From Apteryx mantelli (taxonomy: Eukaryota > Chordata > Aves > Apterygiformes > Apterygidae): 64,000 nt of DNA. Both the position numbers and the translations under genes were made by a program. The stretch lies in NCBI RefSeq assembly GCF_036417845.1, contig NC_090002.1:2108001-2172000 (forward strand), read 5' to 3'. Below, piece after piece: positions 11,089-21,954 of this stretch (position 1 is the stretch's first letter; each line of letters starts with the position of its first letter). The notes beneath the pieces are model-generated. The model worked only from the letters and a program-made list of their open reading frames with translations, did not search any database and was not told where the DNA came from.

Positions 11089-12554
11089 ATGGGACAGAAA
11101 AAGAGCAAGTCTTCTGATCCCATAGAGGGCTTTACAGTCGATAGCCCTTTAGGATTAATGATTAAGTATTGGAACGATTGGCCCTCCCGAAAAGGCAAAA
11201 GTCGAGAGAAAATGGTACATTACTGCATGCAAGTATGGGGTGGGAAGCAGATTAGAAGAGACCCCCTTTATTGGCCAATATACGGGTCTTTTGAAAATTG
11301 GATGTCAGGCCCCAAATATATATGTGAATTCAAAGGAGCCCTTTAGTTTAGAAGAAAGTGAGTATGCTAGTTTATGAATAAGACCAGATACTTGGACCAT
11401 GATATTTACCCTGAAAGAGAAGGGTTCGAGGAAGAAAAGCAAAATATTGGAGGAACTTCCCGTTTCTCCTCCCCCCTATATTCCCTCAGCTCCAGCTCAA
11501 AACCCAATACCAGCCCCTCCTCACAGCCCCCCCCCAACGACCCCAGACTGGGATCTAGACCCTCCTAGTTCCCCAGAAGAAACCCGAAGGGTCACGAGGA
11601 GTCAAACGAGGGGAGGTGGGCGACCTGATCAGCTGTACCCCTTGCGAGAACTCCCCATGGGAGGACCGCAACCAGGGATGGGTTTTGTGTCCGTGCCCCT
11701 GAGTTCAGGGGATGTATGGGATTTTAAGAAGGAAATGGGGAATTTATTAGAAGACCCTTTAGGGGCGGCTGAAAAACTAGATCAGTTTTTGGGACCTAGC
11801 CTTTATACATGGGAGGAATTACAATCCATCTTAAGCATATTATTTACAGTGGAAGAAAGGGAAATGATCCGTAGGGCTGGGATGCGGATTTGGGATCAAC
11901 AGCACCAACAAGGTCCCACAGCAGATATCAAATGGCCCACCCAACGGCCGGACGGGGACAATCAGAATGCTGAGCATCGGACACATATGTCCGATCTAGG
12001 AACCATAATAGTTCAGGGAATCAGGGAATCTGTTCCCAGGGGGCAAAATATTAATAAGGCCTTCATGGAACAACAAAAAGGGATGAGACAGCAACAGAAT
12101 GCCTTGAGAGACTTAGGAAAAACCTGCAACTTTATTCCAGGGTAGACTCCAGTACCCCTGTGGGACAGGCTCTATTGAAAACACAGTTTGTAGCAAAGGC
12201 CTTTCCAGATATCAGAAGGAAGTTAGAGAAGTTAGATGATTGGCAAGATAGAGGACTGGATGAATTGCTGAGGGAAGCTCAGAAAGTGCATGTGCGAAGG
12301 GAAGAGGAAACTCATCGGCGGCAGGCAAAGATTCTGGTGGCAGCAGTCCGAGAAGGACAGAGAGGGATCCAGGCGCAACCTCCTAGGTCATATAACGGAC
12401 CTAAAAGAAAGCCACCTCACCAAGAAGGACAACCCAGAGAAGTCGTGATGAGGGACTTGAGGCAGGTTGAGTGTTTTATTGCCAGAAGAAAGGGCATCTG
12501 AAGAGGAATTGCAGGAAGCGAATGCAGGAAGAGCAAATGTTCCAAGAAGATTAG
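11089..12554 (+). pseudogene. gag: ERV gag, unit 3, frameshifted
   Basis: A copy of the unit 2 gag with the same frame changes (near 11301, 12076 and 12475), the same TGA at 11375-11377 and the same terminal UAG at 12552-12554. Shared breaks show that the copies arose by duplication of an already dead gene. Confidence 0.92.
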
Positions 12555-12872
12555 GGGGGTCAGGGGCTCTATCTGCTGGGGACTCATAAAGGAACCGAGC
12601 CCTTGATAAAATTGAAATTGGGTCCCCAGCGACAAGAAGTAGAATTCCTTGTGGATTCTGGGGCAGAAAGATCTACTGTCCAAACGGTACCCTGGGGGTG
12701 TAAACCATCCCCAGAGAAACTACAAGTGATAGGAGCTAAAGGAGAACCCTTTAAGGTCCCAGTAATTAAAAATGTGAAAATAGAATCAGACTCTCGATTA
12801 AGTGTGGGATCCTTTTTATTAGTTCCCGAAGCTGAATATAATTTACTGGGCCAAGATATGATGGTTAGTTAA
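12555..12872 (+). pseudogene. pro: ERV protease remnant, unit 3
   Basis: Same aspartic protease remnant as in unit 2 (active-site DSGA), again fused directly to RNase H sequence by the reverse-transcriptase deletion. Confidence 0.88.
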
Positions 12873-14415
12873 TAGAATCAGGGCCCCTAGACAAAACTTG
12901 GTCGGCCCAGGCTTGTGAATTGTATGCGGTTTTTAGAGCCTTAGAAATTTTAAAAGGCAAAATAGGGACTATATACACCAACTCTAAATACGCTTATGGA
13001 GTAGTACATACATTTGGGAAAATATGGGAAGAAAGAGGACTGATTAATTCGCAAGGGAAGAATTTAGTGCACGAAAAATTAATTAGAAAAACTTTAGAAG
13101 CTCTGAGGGGACCTCGGAGAATCGCGGTAGTACACGTTAGGGGCCATCAAAAGGGCACATCTTACCACATAAGGGGAAATAATCTAGCAGATGAAGAGGC
13201 AAGAAAGGCAGCTTTACACCTATTGTCTGAAGGAAAGGAGGGCCAAGATAAGCTAGATACCAGGATGAGTTTTACTAAACAGGAAACAGATAAATTACGA
13301 CAGATAGGAGCCCTAGAAAAAGAAGGTAAATGGGTGTTGCCCGATGATAGAGAAATTGTATCCAAAGGTGTGGCTTGGAGAATCATGAAAGAATTCCACC
13401 GACAGACTCATTGGGGAGTGCAAGCATTAGTAGACCAGTTTGGAACCAAGTATATGTGCATTGGAATATATGACATAGCAAAAAGACTAGTGGGAGAATG
13501 TTTGACCTGTCAGAAGGTTAACAAGCAGCACCTCAGAGAAAAAGTCCCAGGGGGACGATCAATAGCCAAGAGGCCATTTGAGAAAATACAGGTTGACTTT
13601 ACAGAACTCCCGAAAGTGGGCAGGTATAAATACCTATTAGTTATAGTAGATCATTTAACTTACTTTATAGAAGCCTTTCCCGTAGCCCGAGCTACTGCGA
13701 AATCGGTAGCCAAGATATTGCTAGAAAACATCATACCCCGGTATGGGAATGTATTGGTCATAGACTCAGACAGGGGGCCACATCCAAAGTCATTAAAGAA
13801 ACATTAGATCCTTTAGGGATCAAGTGGGAGCATCACACTCCTTGGCATCCTCAAAGTTAGGGAAAGGTAGAAAGGATGAATGGGGAAATAAAAAAACAGT
13901 TAACAAAGCTAATGATGGAAATCCAGATGAATTGGATCAAGTGTTTACCCTTAGCCTTGTTGAATATACGAACTCAGCCCAGAACTGACACAGGAGTCTC
14001 CCCTTTTGAAATGTTATATGGGATGCCATATGATTTAGAAATACCAAAAGAACATCCTAAAGCAGAAGAGAGATTATTACAGAAATATATTACAGAGCTT
14101 ATGAAGAGAAGACAAGAATTGATAAAGAAAGGACTAACAGTACAGAGACCTCCATTAGATGTAGCCATTCACCGAGTTAACCCTGGAGACAAGGTTTTAA
14201 TTAAAACCTGGAAAGACTCATCCTTGACTCCCCACTGGGAGGGACCTTTCCTTGTCTTGCTTACCACAGACACTGCTATTCGCACTGCAGAGCGAGGATG
14301 GACACATGCCAGCAGAATTAAAGGGCCGATCTCAGAATCATCGTGGGAAGCCTTTGGAAACCCGGACAATTTAAAAGTAACCTTTAAGAAGAAACCTAGA
14401 AACCTCGATAAGTAA
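12873..14415 (+). pseudogene. pol: ERV RNase H-integrase remnant, unit 3
   Basis: Same broken RNase H and integrase as unit 2. The only interior base difference I saw between units is here (14286, C to T), and it is silent. Confidence 0.9.
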
Positions 14416-15019
14416 GACCACATTTTGTAAAACCTCACATTGTATTTGTTATCCCTTTGTGTGTTATGAATATAGGATTTGTAAAGAGAAGTAGTGGACT
14501 CATTGGTAGCACGGGTACCTCCCTAGCGGCAGTTGTCGCCTTTGTTATGGCAAATTGACCCATTTGACATTAAAAAGGGATCTCAAGAAAAGATCGGTGG
14601 AATGGTGGGAAGCTTTTGCTAAAGGGGTACAACCAGAGAAAGGTTGTACCTACGCCAACCACCCCGATCACATAAGGCCAAAATTGAAAACACCAATCGT
14701 AGGTGGACCGTGCCGTATGTTGAGTGTCACTCTGGAGAACTGGGAAGCCTTTAAAAATCCAAAAAGCTCATACAGGAGGTTCCCCTGAAGAATACGGCTG
14801 CTGTCGAGAAGACGGTACACCCTGCTGCTCTGAGCAAAAGAGTAGGCAGAAGAGACAGAGACGTATAGAAACTGTGGGGATCGAGGCCGACAAGCCACCT
14901 CCTAAGCAGGGATACCCAAAATTGTAAGGCCCAGACTCTTTAAAGTCCCAGAGACACTTGGCATCACGGATCGCCCCTCCAAGGCATTAAGGGTTCGTAA
15001 AATATCCGTTAGCCCAGCC

Positions 15020-16905
15020 ATGGGTCCACTACTCCTCTGGAAGATGATTGTGCTAGGCTTATTAGGAAGACGAATCAAAGGGGGAACATAATATACACCA
15101 ACCCCTTAAGTGGTCATTAATAAGGTGGGAGGATCAAACAGTGATCCAAGTACGAAGTGTACCCGGGAGTCCTACATTCACAGCTACTTTATGTGAGTTG
15201 GTGCCTATTGAACCATGTCTAGATCATATGGGGTTTTACTTTTGTCCTAGTTCTAATCCTGGGCAAGGATACTGTAAACTCTTATTATTGTGCTTATTGG
15301 GGATGTGAAACTATAGCCTCTGATTGGACTCCAGGAGCAGGATCAGATAAGTTTTTATCAGTAAAATGGGGGCCTTCTGGGTGTATCCCCCCTAAAGAGG
15401 ATTTCCAGCTGGGGTATCGGGGAAGTCCCCACTATACCCCCCTGGGAACTTGTAAATATTTAATGATAAATATCACCCGTCCGGAAGATCCGGGATGGTT
15501 CTTGGGAAAGACCTGGGGAGTCCGGTACTGGGAGACCGGGACCGATAGGGGTGGATTAATTTTCATAAAGAAAGAAAGTGTGCGACCTACTCCTCAAGCA
15601 ATAGGGCCGAATTTAGTTGTTAAGGGAGTAGAATCAAGAATCCAACCAACGGGTGCGATCATGAATTCGACAAGTATTCCTATGAATCACCCCACCTCAA
15701 AAGATACTGTTGTAATCTCAGAAAGTAAAGCCACAGAGAGGATAGACAATCCTCTGTGGAAGGTTGTGCAAGCAACCTACAAAGTATTAAATGCTACAAC
15801 CCCTAGTATAACTACCCATTGCTGGTTATGCTACGACATAAGACCCCCTTTTTATGAAGCAATAGGAGTAAATATGACATATACCTTAAGCAATGATCCA
15901 GCTTCACAGTGTCAATGGGAAGATAAGAAGAAGGGATTGACTATGAAGCAAGTTACAGGAATAGGAATGTGTATTGGCAAAGTGCCAAAATCAAAGAAAA
16001 AGCTGTGTGGATCTATATCATTGCAAAACCACATCCCTAAAAATGGATGGGCTATTCCCACCAAAGGAACTAGATGGATCTGCTCAAAAACCGGCCTGAC
16101 TCCTTGTGTCTCCTTAAGGGTGCTTAATGAGTCCCGAGAATATTGTATACAAGTAGAAGTAGTCCCCAGGATCTTGTACCATCCGGAAAAAGTGATGTAC
16201 GATCATTGGGACACCCCTCATCCGGTCCGAGTAAAGAGGGAACCAATCACCGCGATTACTATAGCCACCTTACTGGGCCTCGGGGCAGTGGGAGCGGGAA
16301 CCAGAATTTCCTCCTTAGTGATACAACAGCAGAGCCTTAGCACCCTACGGGCAGCTGTGGACGAGGACTTAGAACGAATAGAAAAATCCATCACCGCCTT
16401 AGAAAAGTCGTTAACATCACTATCAGAAGTGGTGTTACAGAACAGAAGAGGGATGGACCTTTTATTTTTACAACAGGGAGGATTGTGTGCAGCCCTAGGA
16501 GAAGAATGTTGCTTTTATGCAGATCATACAGGAGTTGTCAGGGATACTATGGCGAAACTGAGAGAAGGCCTTGAAAGACGTAAAAAGGAAAGAGAAGCCC
16601 AGCAAGGGTGGTATGAATCATGGTTCAGTCATTCTCCCTGGCTAACAACCCTATTGTCTACAATCGCGGGTCCATTGGCTTTATTAGTACTTGTGTTGAC
16701 CTTTGGACCATGTATAGTAAATAGAATAATTAACTTAGCTAAAAGCAGACTCGAAGCTGCCCACCTACTGTTGATAAGAAGTCAATATGAACAACTGAAT
16801 GAAGATGAGAGTAAGCATAACCCTATGCTCCTCCTGGCACAGGAGGCTGTTGTTCGATTTGATGAACAAATTAAAAAGGACCAAAACAAAAAGGGGGGAT
16901 TGTGA
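15020..16905 (+). pseudogene. env: ERV env, unit 3
   Basis: A repeat of the unit 1 and 2 env, with the 480-codon open part at 15463-16905 and the broken leader at 15020. Confidence 0.93.
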
Positions 16906-17299
16906 TAGGTAATAATTTGTTACATCAACTCGTGAAGTGATTTTATCATGAAACTAGGCGCTAAGTACCGGCTATCACCACAATGATTGTACTGAGTCAG
17001 CAGAACGATATTGTATTGTGAAATGTATGCGCGTGACCTGAAAGGCACCACGTACAACGCAGAGGAAGACCCCAGCTTTCATCCCGACCCCCCCCAGCAA
17101 CAGCCGGCGCAACCACAGAAGTTACAGGCATATAAGGGGACTGTGAGCGGGGGATTGCGCGCGCCGTTGGTGGAGCAGGAGACTCCCCGGCCGCCCAGCG
17201 CTGTTTTGCTTACTTGTGACTTGCTCAATTATTCTATTAAATTGGAATTTATGCAACCCGGCCCAAGTGGTTGTCAATTTGTCGCGTTTACCCATAACA
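16901..17299 (+). repeat. ERV LTR 3 (last LTR of the array)
   Basis: This is the same 399-bp LTR, but it differs from LTRs 1 and 2 at three positions in its central part (around 17140, 17193 and 17216). At 17193 and 17216 it carries the same base as the older LTR 4. It ends at CA (17299) and is followed not by a primer site but by the middle of another provirus's pol. Confidence 0.95.
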
Positions 17300-18723
17300 G
17301 AGTAGTACATACATTTGGAAAAATATGGGCAGAAAGAGGACTGATTAATTCACAAAGGAAGAATTTAGTGCACGAAAAATTAATTAAGAAAACCTTAGAA
17401 GCTCTGAGGGGACCTCGGAGAATCGCGGTAGTACACGTTAGGGGCCATCAAAAGGGTACATCTTACCACATAAGGGGAAATAATCTAGTAGATGAAGAGG
17501 CAAGAAAGGCAGCTTTACACTTATTGTCTGAAGGAAAAGAGGGCCACGATAAGCTAAATACCAGGATGAGTTTTACTAAACAGGAAATAGATAAATTACG
17601 ACAGATAGGAGCCCTAGAAAAAGAAGGTAAATGGGTGTTGCCCGATGATAGAGAAATTGTATCCAAAGGCGTGGCTTGGAGAATAATGAAAGAATTCCAC
17701 CAACAGACTCATTGGGGAGTGCAAGCATTAGTGGACCAGTTTGGAACCAAGTATATGTGCATTGGAATATATGACATAGCAAAAAGACTAGTGGGAGAAT
17801 GTTTGACCTGTCAGAAGGTTAACAAGCAACACCTCAGAGAAAAAGTCCCAGGGGGACGATCAATAGCCAGGAGGCCGTTTGAGAAAATACAGGTTGACTT
17901 TACAGAACTCCCAAAAGTGGGCAGGTATAAACACCTATTAGTTATAGTAGATCATTTAACTTACTTTGTAGAAGCCTTTCCCATAGCCCGAGCAACTGCG
18001 AAATCGGTAGCTAAGATATTGTTAGAAAATATCATACCCCGGTATGGGAATGTAGTAGTCATAGACTCAGACAGGGGACCACATTTTACATCCAAAGTCA
18101 TTAAAGAAACATTAGATCCTTTAGGAATCAAGTGGGAGTATCACACTCCTTGGCATCCTCAAAGTTCAGGACAGGTAGAGAGGATGAATGGGGAAATAAA
18201 AAAACAGTTAACGAAGCTAATGATGGAAACCCAGATGAATTGGATTAAGTGTCTACCTTTAGCTTTGTTGAATATATGAACTCAGCCCAGAACTGACACA
18301 GGAGTCTCCCCTTTTGAAATGTTATACGGGATGCCATATGATTTAGAAATACCAAAAGAACATCCTAAAGTAGAAGAGAGATTATTACAGAAATATATTA
18401 CAGAGCTTATGAAGAGAAGACAAGAATTGATAAAGAAAGGACTAATAGTACAGAGACCTCCACTAGATGTAGCCATTCACCGAGTTAACCCTGGAGACAA
18501 GGTTTTAATTAAAACCTGGAAAGACTCATCCTTGACTCCCCACTGGGAGGGACCTTTCCTTGTTTTACTTACCACAGATACTGCTATTCGCACCGCAGAG
18601 TGAGGATGGACACATGCCAGCAGAATTAAAGGGCCGATCTTAGAATCATCGTGGGAAGCCTTTGGAAACCCGGACAATTTAAAAGTAACCTTTAAGAAGA
18701 AACCTAGAAACCTCGATAAGTAA
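17300..18723 (+). pseudogene. pol: Older provirus: RNase H C-terminus and integrase, two stop codons
   Basis: The frame is open from the LTR across RNase H and integrase to a TGA at 18277-18279. It keeps the integrase HHCC finger and all three acidic core residues (Asp in QVDFTEL, Asp in DSDRGPHF, Glu in QVERMNG). A second TGA interrupts at 18601-18603. Both stops look like CGA-to-TGA changes, typical of methylated-CpG decay. The frame continues upstream into LTR 3 by chance, with an in-frame ATG at 17251 inside the LTR downstream of its TATA box. Confidence 0.88.
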
Positions 18724-19327
18724 GACCACATTTTGTAAAACCTCACATTGTATTTGTTATCCCTTTGTGTGTTATGAATGTAGGATTTGTAAAGAGAAGT
18801 AGTGGACTCATTGGTAGTACGGGTACCTCCCTAGCGGCAGTTGTCGCCTTTGTTATGGCAAATTGACCTATTTGACATTAAAAAGGGATCTCAAGAAAAG
18901 ATCGGTGGAATGGTGGGAAGCTTTTGCTAAAGGGGTACAACCAGAGAAAGGTTGTACCTACGCCAACCACCCCGATCACATAAGGCCAAAATTGAAAACA
19001 CCACTTGTAGGTGGACCGTGCCGTATGTTGAGTGTCACTCTGGAGAACTGGGAAGCCTTTAAAAATCCAGAAAGCTCATACAGGAGGTTCCCCTGAAGAA
19101 TACGGCTGCTGTCGAGAAGACGGTACACCCTGCTGCTCTGAGCAAAAGAGTAGGCAGAGGAGACAGAGACGTACAGAAACTGTGGGGATTGAGGCCGATA
19201 AGCCACCTCCTAAGCAGGGATACCCAAAATTGTAAGGCCCAGACTCTTTAAAGTCCCAGAGACACTTGGCATCACGGATCGCCCCTCCAAGGCATTAAGG
19301 GTTTGTAAAATATCCGTTAGCCAAGCC
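18724..19327 (+). other. Older provirus: pol-env spacer
   Basis: Counterpart of 1214-1817. The 77-codon frame stays open at 18863-19096 and the 67-codon frame at 19032-19235. No function is recognised. Confidence 0.45.
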
Positions 19328-20548
19328 ATGGGTCCACTACTCCTCTGGAAGATGATTGTGCTGGGCTTAATAGGAAGACGAATCAAAGGGGAAAATAATA
19401 TACACCAACCCCTTAAGTGGTCATTAATAAGGTGGGAGGATCAAACAGTGATCCAAGTACAAAATGTACCGGGGAGTCCTACATTCACTGCTACTTTATG
19501 TGAGTTGGTGCCTATTGAACCATGTCTAGATCATATGGGGTTTTACTTTTGTCCTAGTTCTAATCCTGGGCGAGGATACTGTAACTACCCAAACTCTTAT
19601 TATTGTGCTTATTGGGGATGTGAAACTATAGCCTCTGATTGGACTCCAGAAGCAGGGTTAGATAAGTTTTTATCAGTAAAATGGGGGCCTTTTGGGTGTA
19701 CCCCCCCTTGGGTGTACCCCCCCCTAAAAAGGATTTCCAGCTGGGGTATCGGGGAAATCCCCACTATACCCCCCCCAGGAACTTGTAAACATTTAGTGAT
19801 AAAAATCACCCATCTGGAGGATCCGGGATGGTTTTTGGGAAAGACCTGGGGAGTCTGGTACTGGGAGTCTGGGACCGATAGAGGTGGATTAATTTTCATA
19901 AGGAAAGAAAGTGTGCAATCCATTCCTCAAGCAATAGGGCCGAATCTAGTTATAGCAGAAACTGGAATTTCCTCCCTAATGAAGCAACAGCAAGACCTTA
20001 GCACCCTACGGGCGGCTGTAGATGAAGACTTGAAACGAATAGAGAAATCCATCACAGCCTTAGAAAAGTCGTTAACATCACTATCAGAAGTGGTGTTACA
20101 AAACAGAAGAGGGATGGACCTCTTATTTTTACAACAGGGAGGATTGTGTGCAGCCCTAGGAGAAAAATGTTGCTCTTATGCAGATCATACAGGAGTTGTC
20201 AGGGATACTATGGCAAAGCTGAGAGAAGGCCTTGAAAGACGTAAAAAAGAAAGAGAAGCCCAGCAAGAGTGGTATGAGTCATGGTTCAGTCATGCTCCCT
20301 GGCTAACAACCTTATTGTCTACCAATGCGGGTCTATTGGCTTTATTAGTACTTGTGTTCACCTTTGGACTGTGTATAGTAAATAGAATAATTAACTTAGC
20401 AAAAAGCAGACTCGAAGCCGCCCACCTACTGTTGATAAGAAGTCAATATGAGAGTAAGCATAACCCTGTGCTCTCCCTGGCACAGGAGGCTGTTGTCCGA
20501 TTTGATGAACAAATTAGAAAGGACCAAAACAAAAAGGGGGGATTGTGA
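19328..20548 (+). CDS. env: Env-derived ORF, 406 aa, uninterrupted but lacking cleavage site and fusion peptide
   Basis: The frame runs from a natural env start (ATG with hydrophobic leader, residues 1-18) through N-terminal SU to the TM subunit and the normal env stop. At about residue 208-213 an in-frame deletion of roughly 230 codons, relative to the array env, removes the SU C-terminus, the CWLC motif, the furin-type site and the fusion peptide. Retained are the TM heptad region, LQNRRG at 258-261 onward, CX6CC at 274-282 and a membrane span at about 325-352. A shorter deletion lies in the cytoplasmic tail. An Env without a cleavage site and fusion peptide should not fuse membranes. It could at most act as a membrane-bound or receptor-binding decoy, which is speculative. 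Openness may simply be chance in a recent copy. Confidence 0.8.
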   Translation: MGPLLLWKMIVLGLIGRRIKGENNIHQPLKWSLIRWEDQTVIQVQNVPGSPTFTATLCELVPIEPCLDHMGFYFCPSSNPGRGYCNYPNSYYCAYWGCETIASDWTPEAGLDKFLSVKWGPFGCTPPWVYPPLKRISSWGIGEIPTIPPPGTCKHLVIKITHLEDPGWFLGKTWGVWYWESGTDRGGLIFIRKESVQSIPQAIGPNLVIAETGISSLMKQQQDLSTLRAAVDEDLKRIEKSITALEKSLTSLSEVVLQNRRGMDLLFLQQGGLCAALGEKCCSYADHTGVVRDTMAKLREGLERRKKEREAQQEWYESWFSHAPWLTTLLSTNAGLLALLVLVFTFGLCIVNRIINLAKSRLEAAHLLLIRSQYESKHNPVLSLAQEAVVRFDEQIRKDQNKKGGL

Positions 20549-21066
20549 TAGGTGCTAGTTTGTTACATCAAATCGGGAAGTGATTTTACGGTGAAACGAG
20601 GCGCTAATTACGGGCTAAAACCACAACATCCTGCAATGAGGGCATGTACCCCGCCTGAGATAACTAAGTGGAGCCAGCGAGGCGGCGATGTTAGTTTAGA
20701 TAGCCTAATATGGCAATGGCGAGGTCACACAATTGTAAAATATATGCATGACCTGAGGGTCACCACACACAACGCAGAGGAAGACTCCAGCCTTCATCCC
20801 CACGACCACCAGAAGGCTAAAGAAGACCCCCTAGCAACAGCCGGCGCAACCGCAGAAGTTACAGGAAGTGCCACATATACCCGGAGCTGGAATCGCATAT
20901 AAGGAGACTGTGAGGGGGGGATCGTGCGCGCCGTTGGTGGAGCAGGAGACTCCCCGGCTGCCCAGCGCTGTTTTGCTTACTTGTGACTTGCTCAATTATT
21001 TTATTAAATTGGAGTTTATGCAACCCGGCCCGAGTGGTTGTCAATTTGTCGCGTTTACCTATAACA
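20544..21066 (+). repeat. ERV LTR 4 (523 bp, older variant)
   Basis: It begins TGTGATAG after a polypurine tract and ends CTATAACA. U3 is about 125 bp longer and strongly diverged from the array LTRs, while the TATA box (20896-20903), R and U5 parts match. This is the right end of the ERV cluster. No target-site duplication can be checked because the left end is outside the window. Confidence 0.92.
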
Positions 21067-21479
21067 CCGGGGCTGGGGCTATGAGCACAGCCAGGGTGCA
21101 GGGCTGCCTGGCTGCAGCGGGCCAGGCCAGGCTCGGCCAGGGAATAAAGCCCGAAGGGCTGCAGCCCAGCACCCCCTGCTTCCCCAGCGCCACCCAGGCT
21201 GCCTCACACCCAGGGCCGGGCCCTCCCCACAGGGCCACCCCAGCCGAGTTCACAAGCACGGCCCAGAGCCGCCCAGGGCCAGCCCGGGATGGGGCTGCTC
21301 CTGTGAGCCCCGCACACAGGCCAGTGGCAGGGGCAAGCAGGAGGCTGCGTCCCAGAAACAGGGATTTGGGGGGCCACGTGCCAGGGCAGGCAGGAAGGGA
21401 AGTTGTGAGGTTTGGGGGCCCAAAACGGAGACTTGGGGATGCATTTTTGAGCTCAGAAACAGGGGCCTAGCCATCTGTT
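21067..21479. other. GC-rich flank, no gene seen
   Basis: This is GC-rich single-copy-looking sequence after LTR 4. Open frames on both strands look like compositional artefacts and show no recognisable domain. Confidence 0.5.
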
Positions 21480-21950
21480 TCTCTGGTTGAGAACAGAGAC
21501 TAAGTTCCCCGTTTTTGAGTCAAAGATGGGGACTAAAATCCTGCTTTTCTGGGGCCACAAACACAGGCTAGTTCGAGCACTTCGAGGACCAGAAATGGAG
21601 CCTTAGTTGGCTGCCTTTGTGTCTGAAAACAGGCCAAGAAGTCCTGCATTTTGGGGGCCAGAAAGAGGGCCTTTATTTGGCTGCCTTTGTGGTTGCAAAC
21701 AGCAACCGAGGCCTGTGTTTTTGGGGCCTGAAGTGGAGGCTTAGCTGGCTGTTTTTACTACTCAAAATGGAGACTAAGTCCTCTGTTTTCGGGTCCAGAA
21801 ACAGAGACTGAGACATGTTTTGGGGACTTGAAAACGGTGGCGAGGTTGACTGTTTTGGGGACAAAAAACAGAGGCTACATCCTACATTTTGGGGGCTGTT
21901 TCTGTGGCTGAAAATGGAGGTTAAGTCCTGCGGTTTGGGGTGGCTTATTG
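21480..21950. repeat. Degenerate tandem repeat (ggaggcttag-ctggctg-ttttgggg type)
   Basis: Phrases such as aaatggagactaagtcc, ttggctgcctttgtg and ttttgggggcc recur many times with roughly 40-60 bp spacing. No coding potential. Confidence 0.65.
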
Positions 21951-21954
21951 CGCG

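Larger units (their letters stand above)
1..17299 (+). mobile_element. Tandem array of gammaretrovirus-like ERV units, period 6601 bp, sharing single LTRs
   Basis: Sequence at 1-3698 recurs at 6602-10299 and 13203-16900, and 4098-10299 recurs at 10699-16900, always at an offset of exactly 6601 bp. Each unit is a 399-bp LTR plus about 6.2 kb of internal sequence in the order primer-binding site, leader, gag, protease, RNase H, integrase, env, polypurine tract. Adjacent units share one LTR, which is what unequal recombination between proviral LTRs leaves. I found one base difference between unit interiors (14286, C to T). All frameshifts and the reverse-transcriptase deletion are common to every unit, so amplification came after decay. 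The array runs off the left edge. An assembly artefact of repeated sequence cannot be excluded without long reads. Confidence 0.93.
17300..21066 (+). mobile_element. Older, diverged provirus (3' part: pol-env-LTR)
   Basis: This copy is related to the array units but carries many substitutions. It lacks the integrase deletion of the array and has its own env deletion and a longer LTR. It starts abruptly at the array LTR end, in the RNase H coding region. Its 5' half is not to the left within this window. The simplest reading is that it was the insertion target of the array's founder provirus. Confidence 0.88.

Noticed and set aside
17011..17299. Treating the LTR part of the long frame at 17011 as the true N-terminus of a protein
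   Set aside because: The ATG at 17011 lies upstream of the LTR TATA box and would not be in an LTR-initiated transcript. Only the internal ATG at 17251 could be used.
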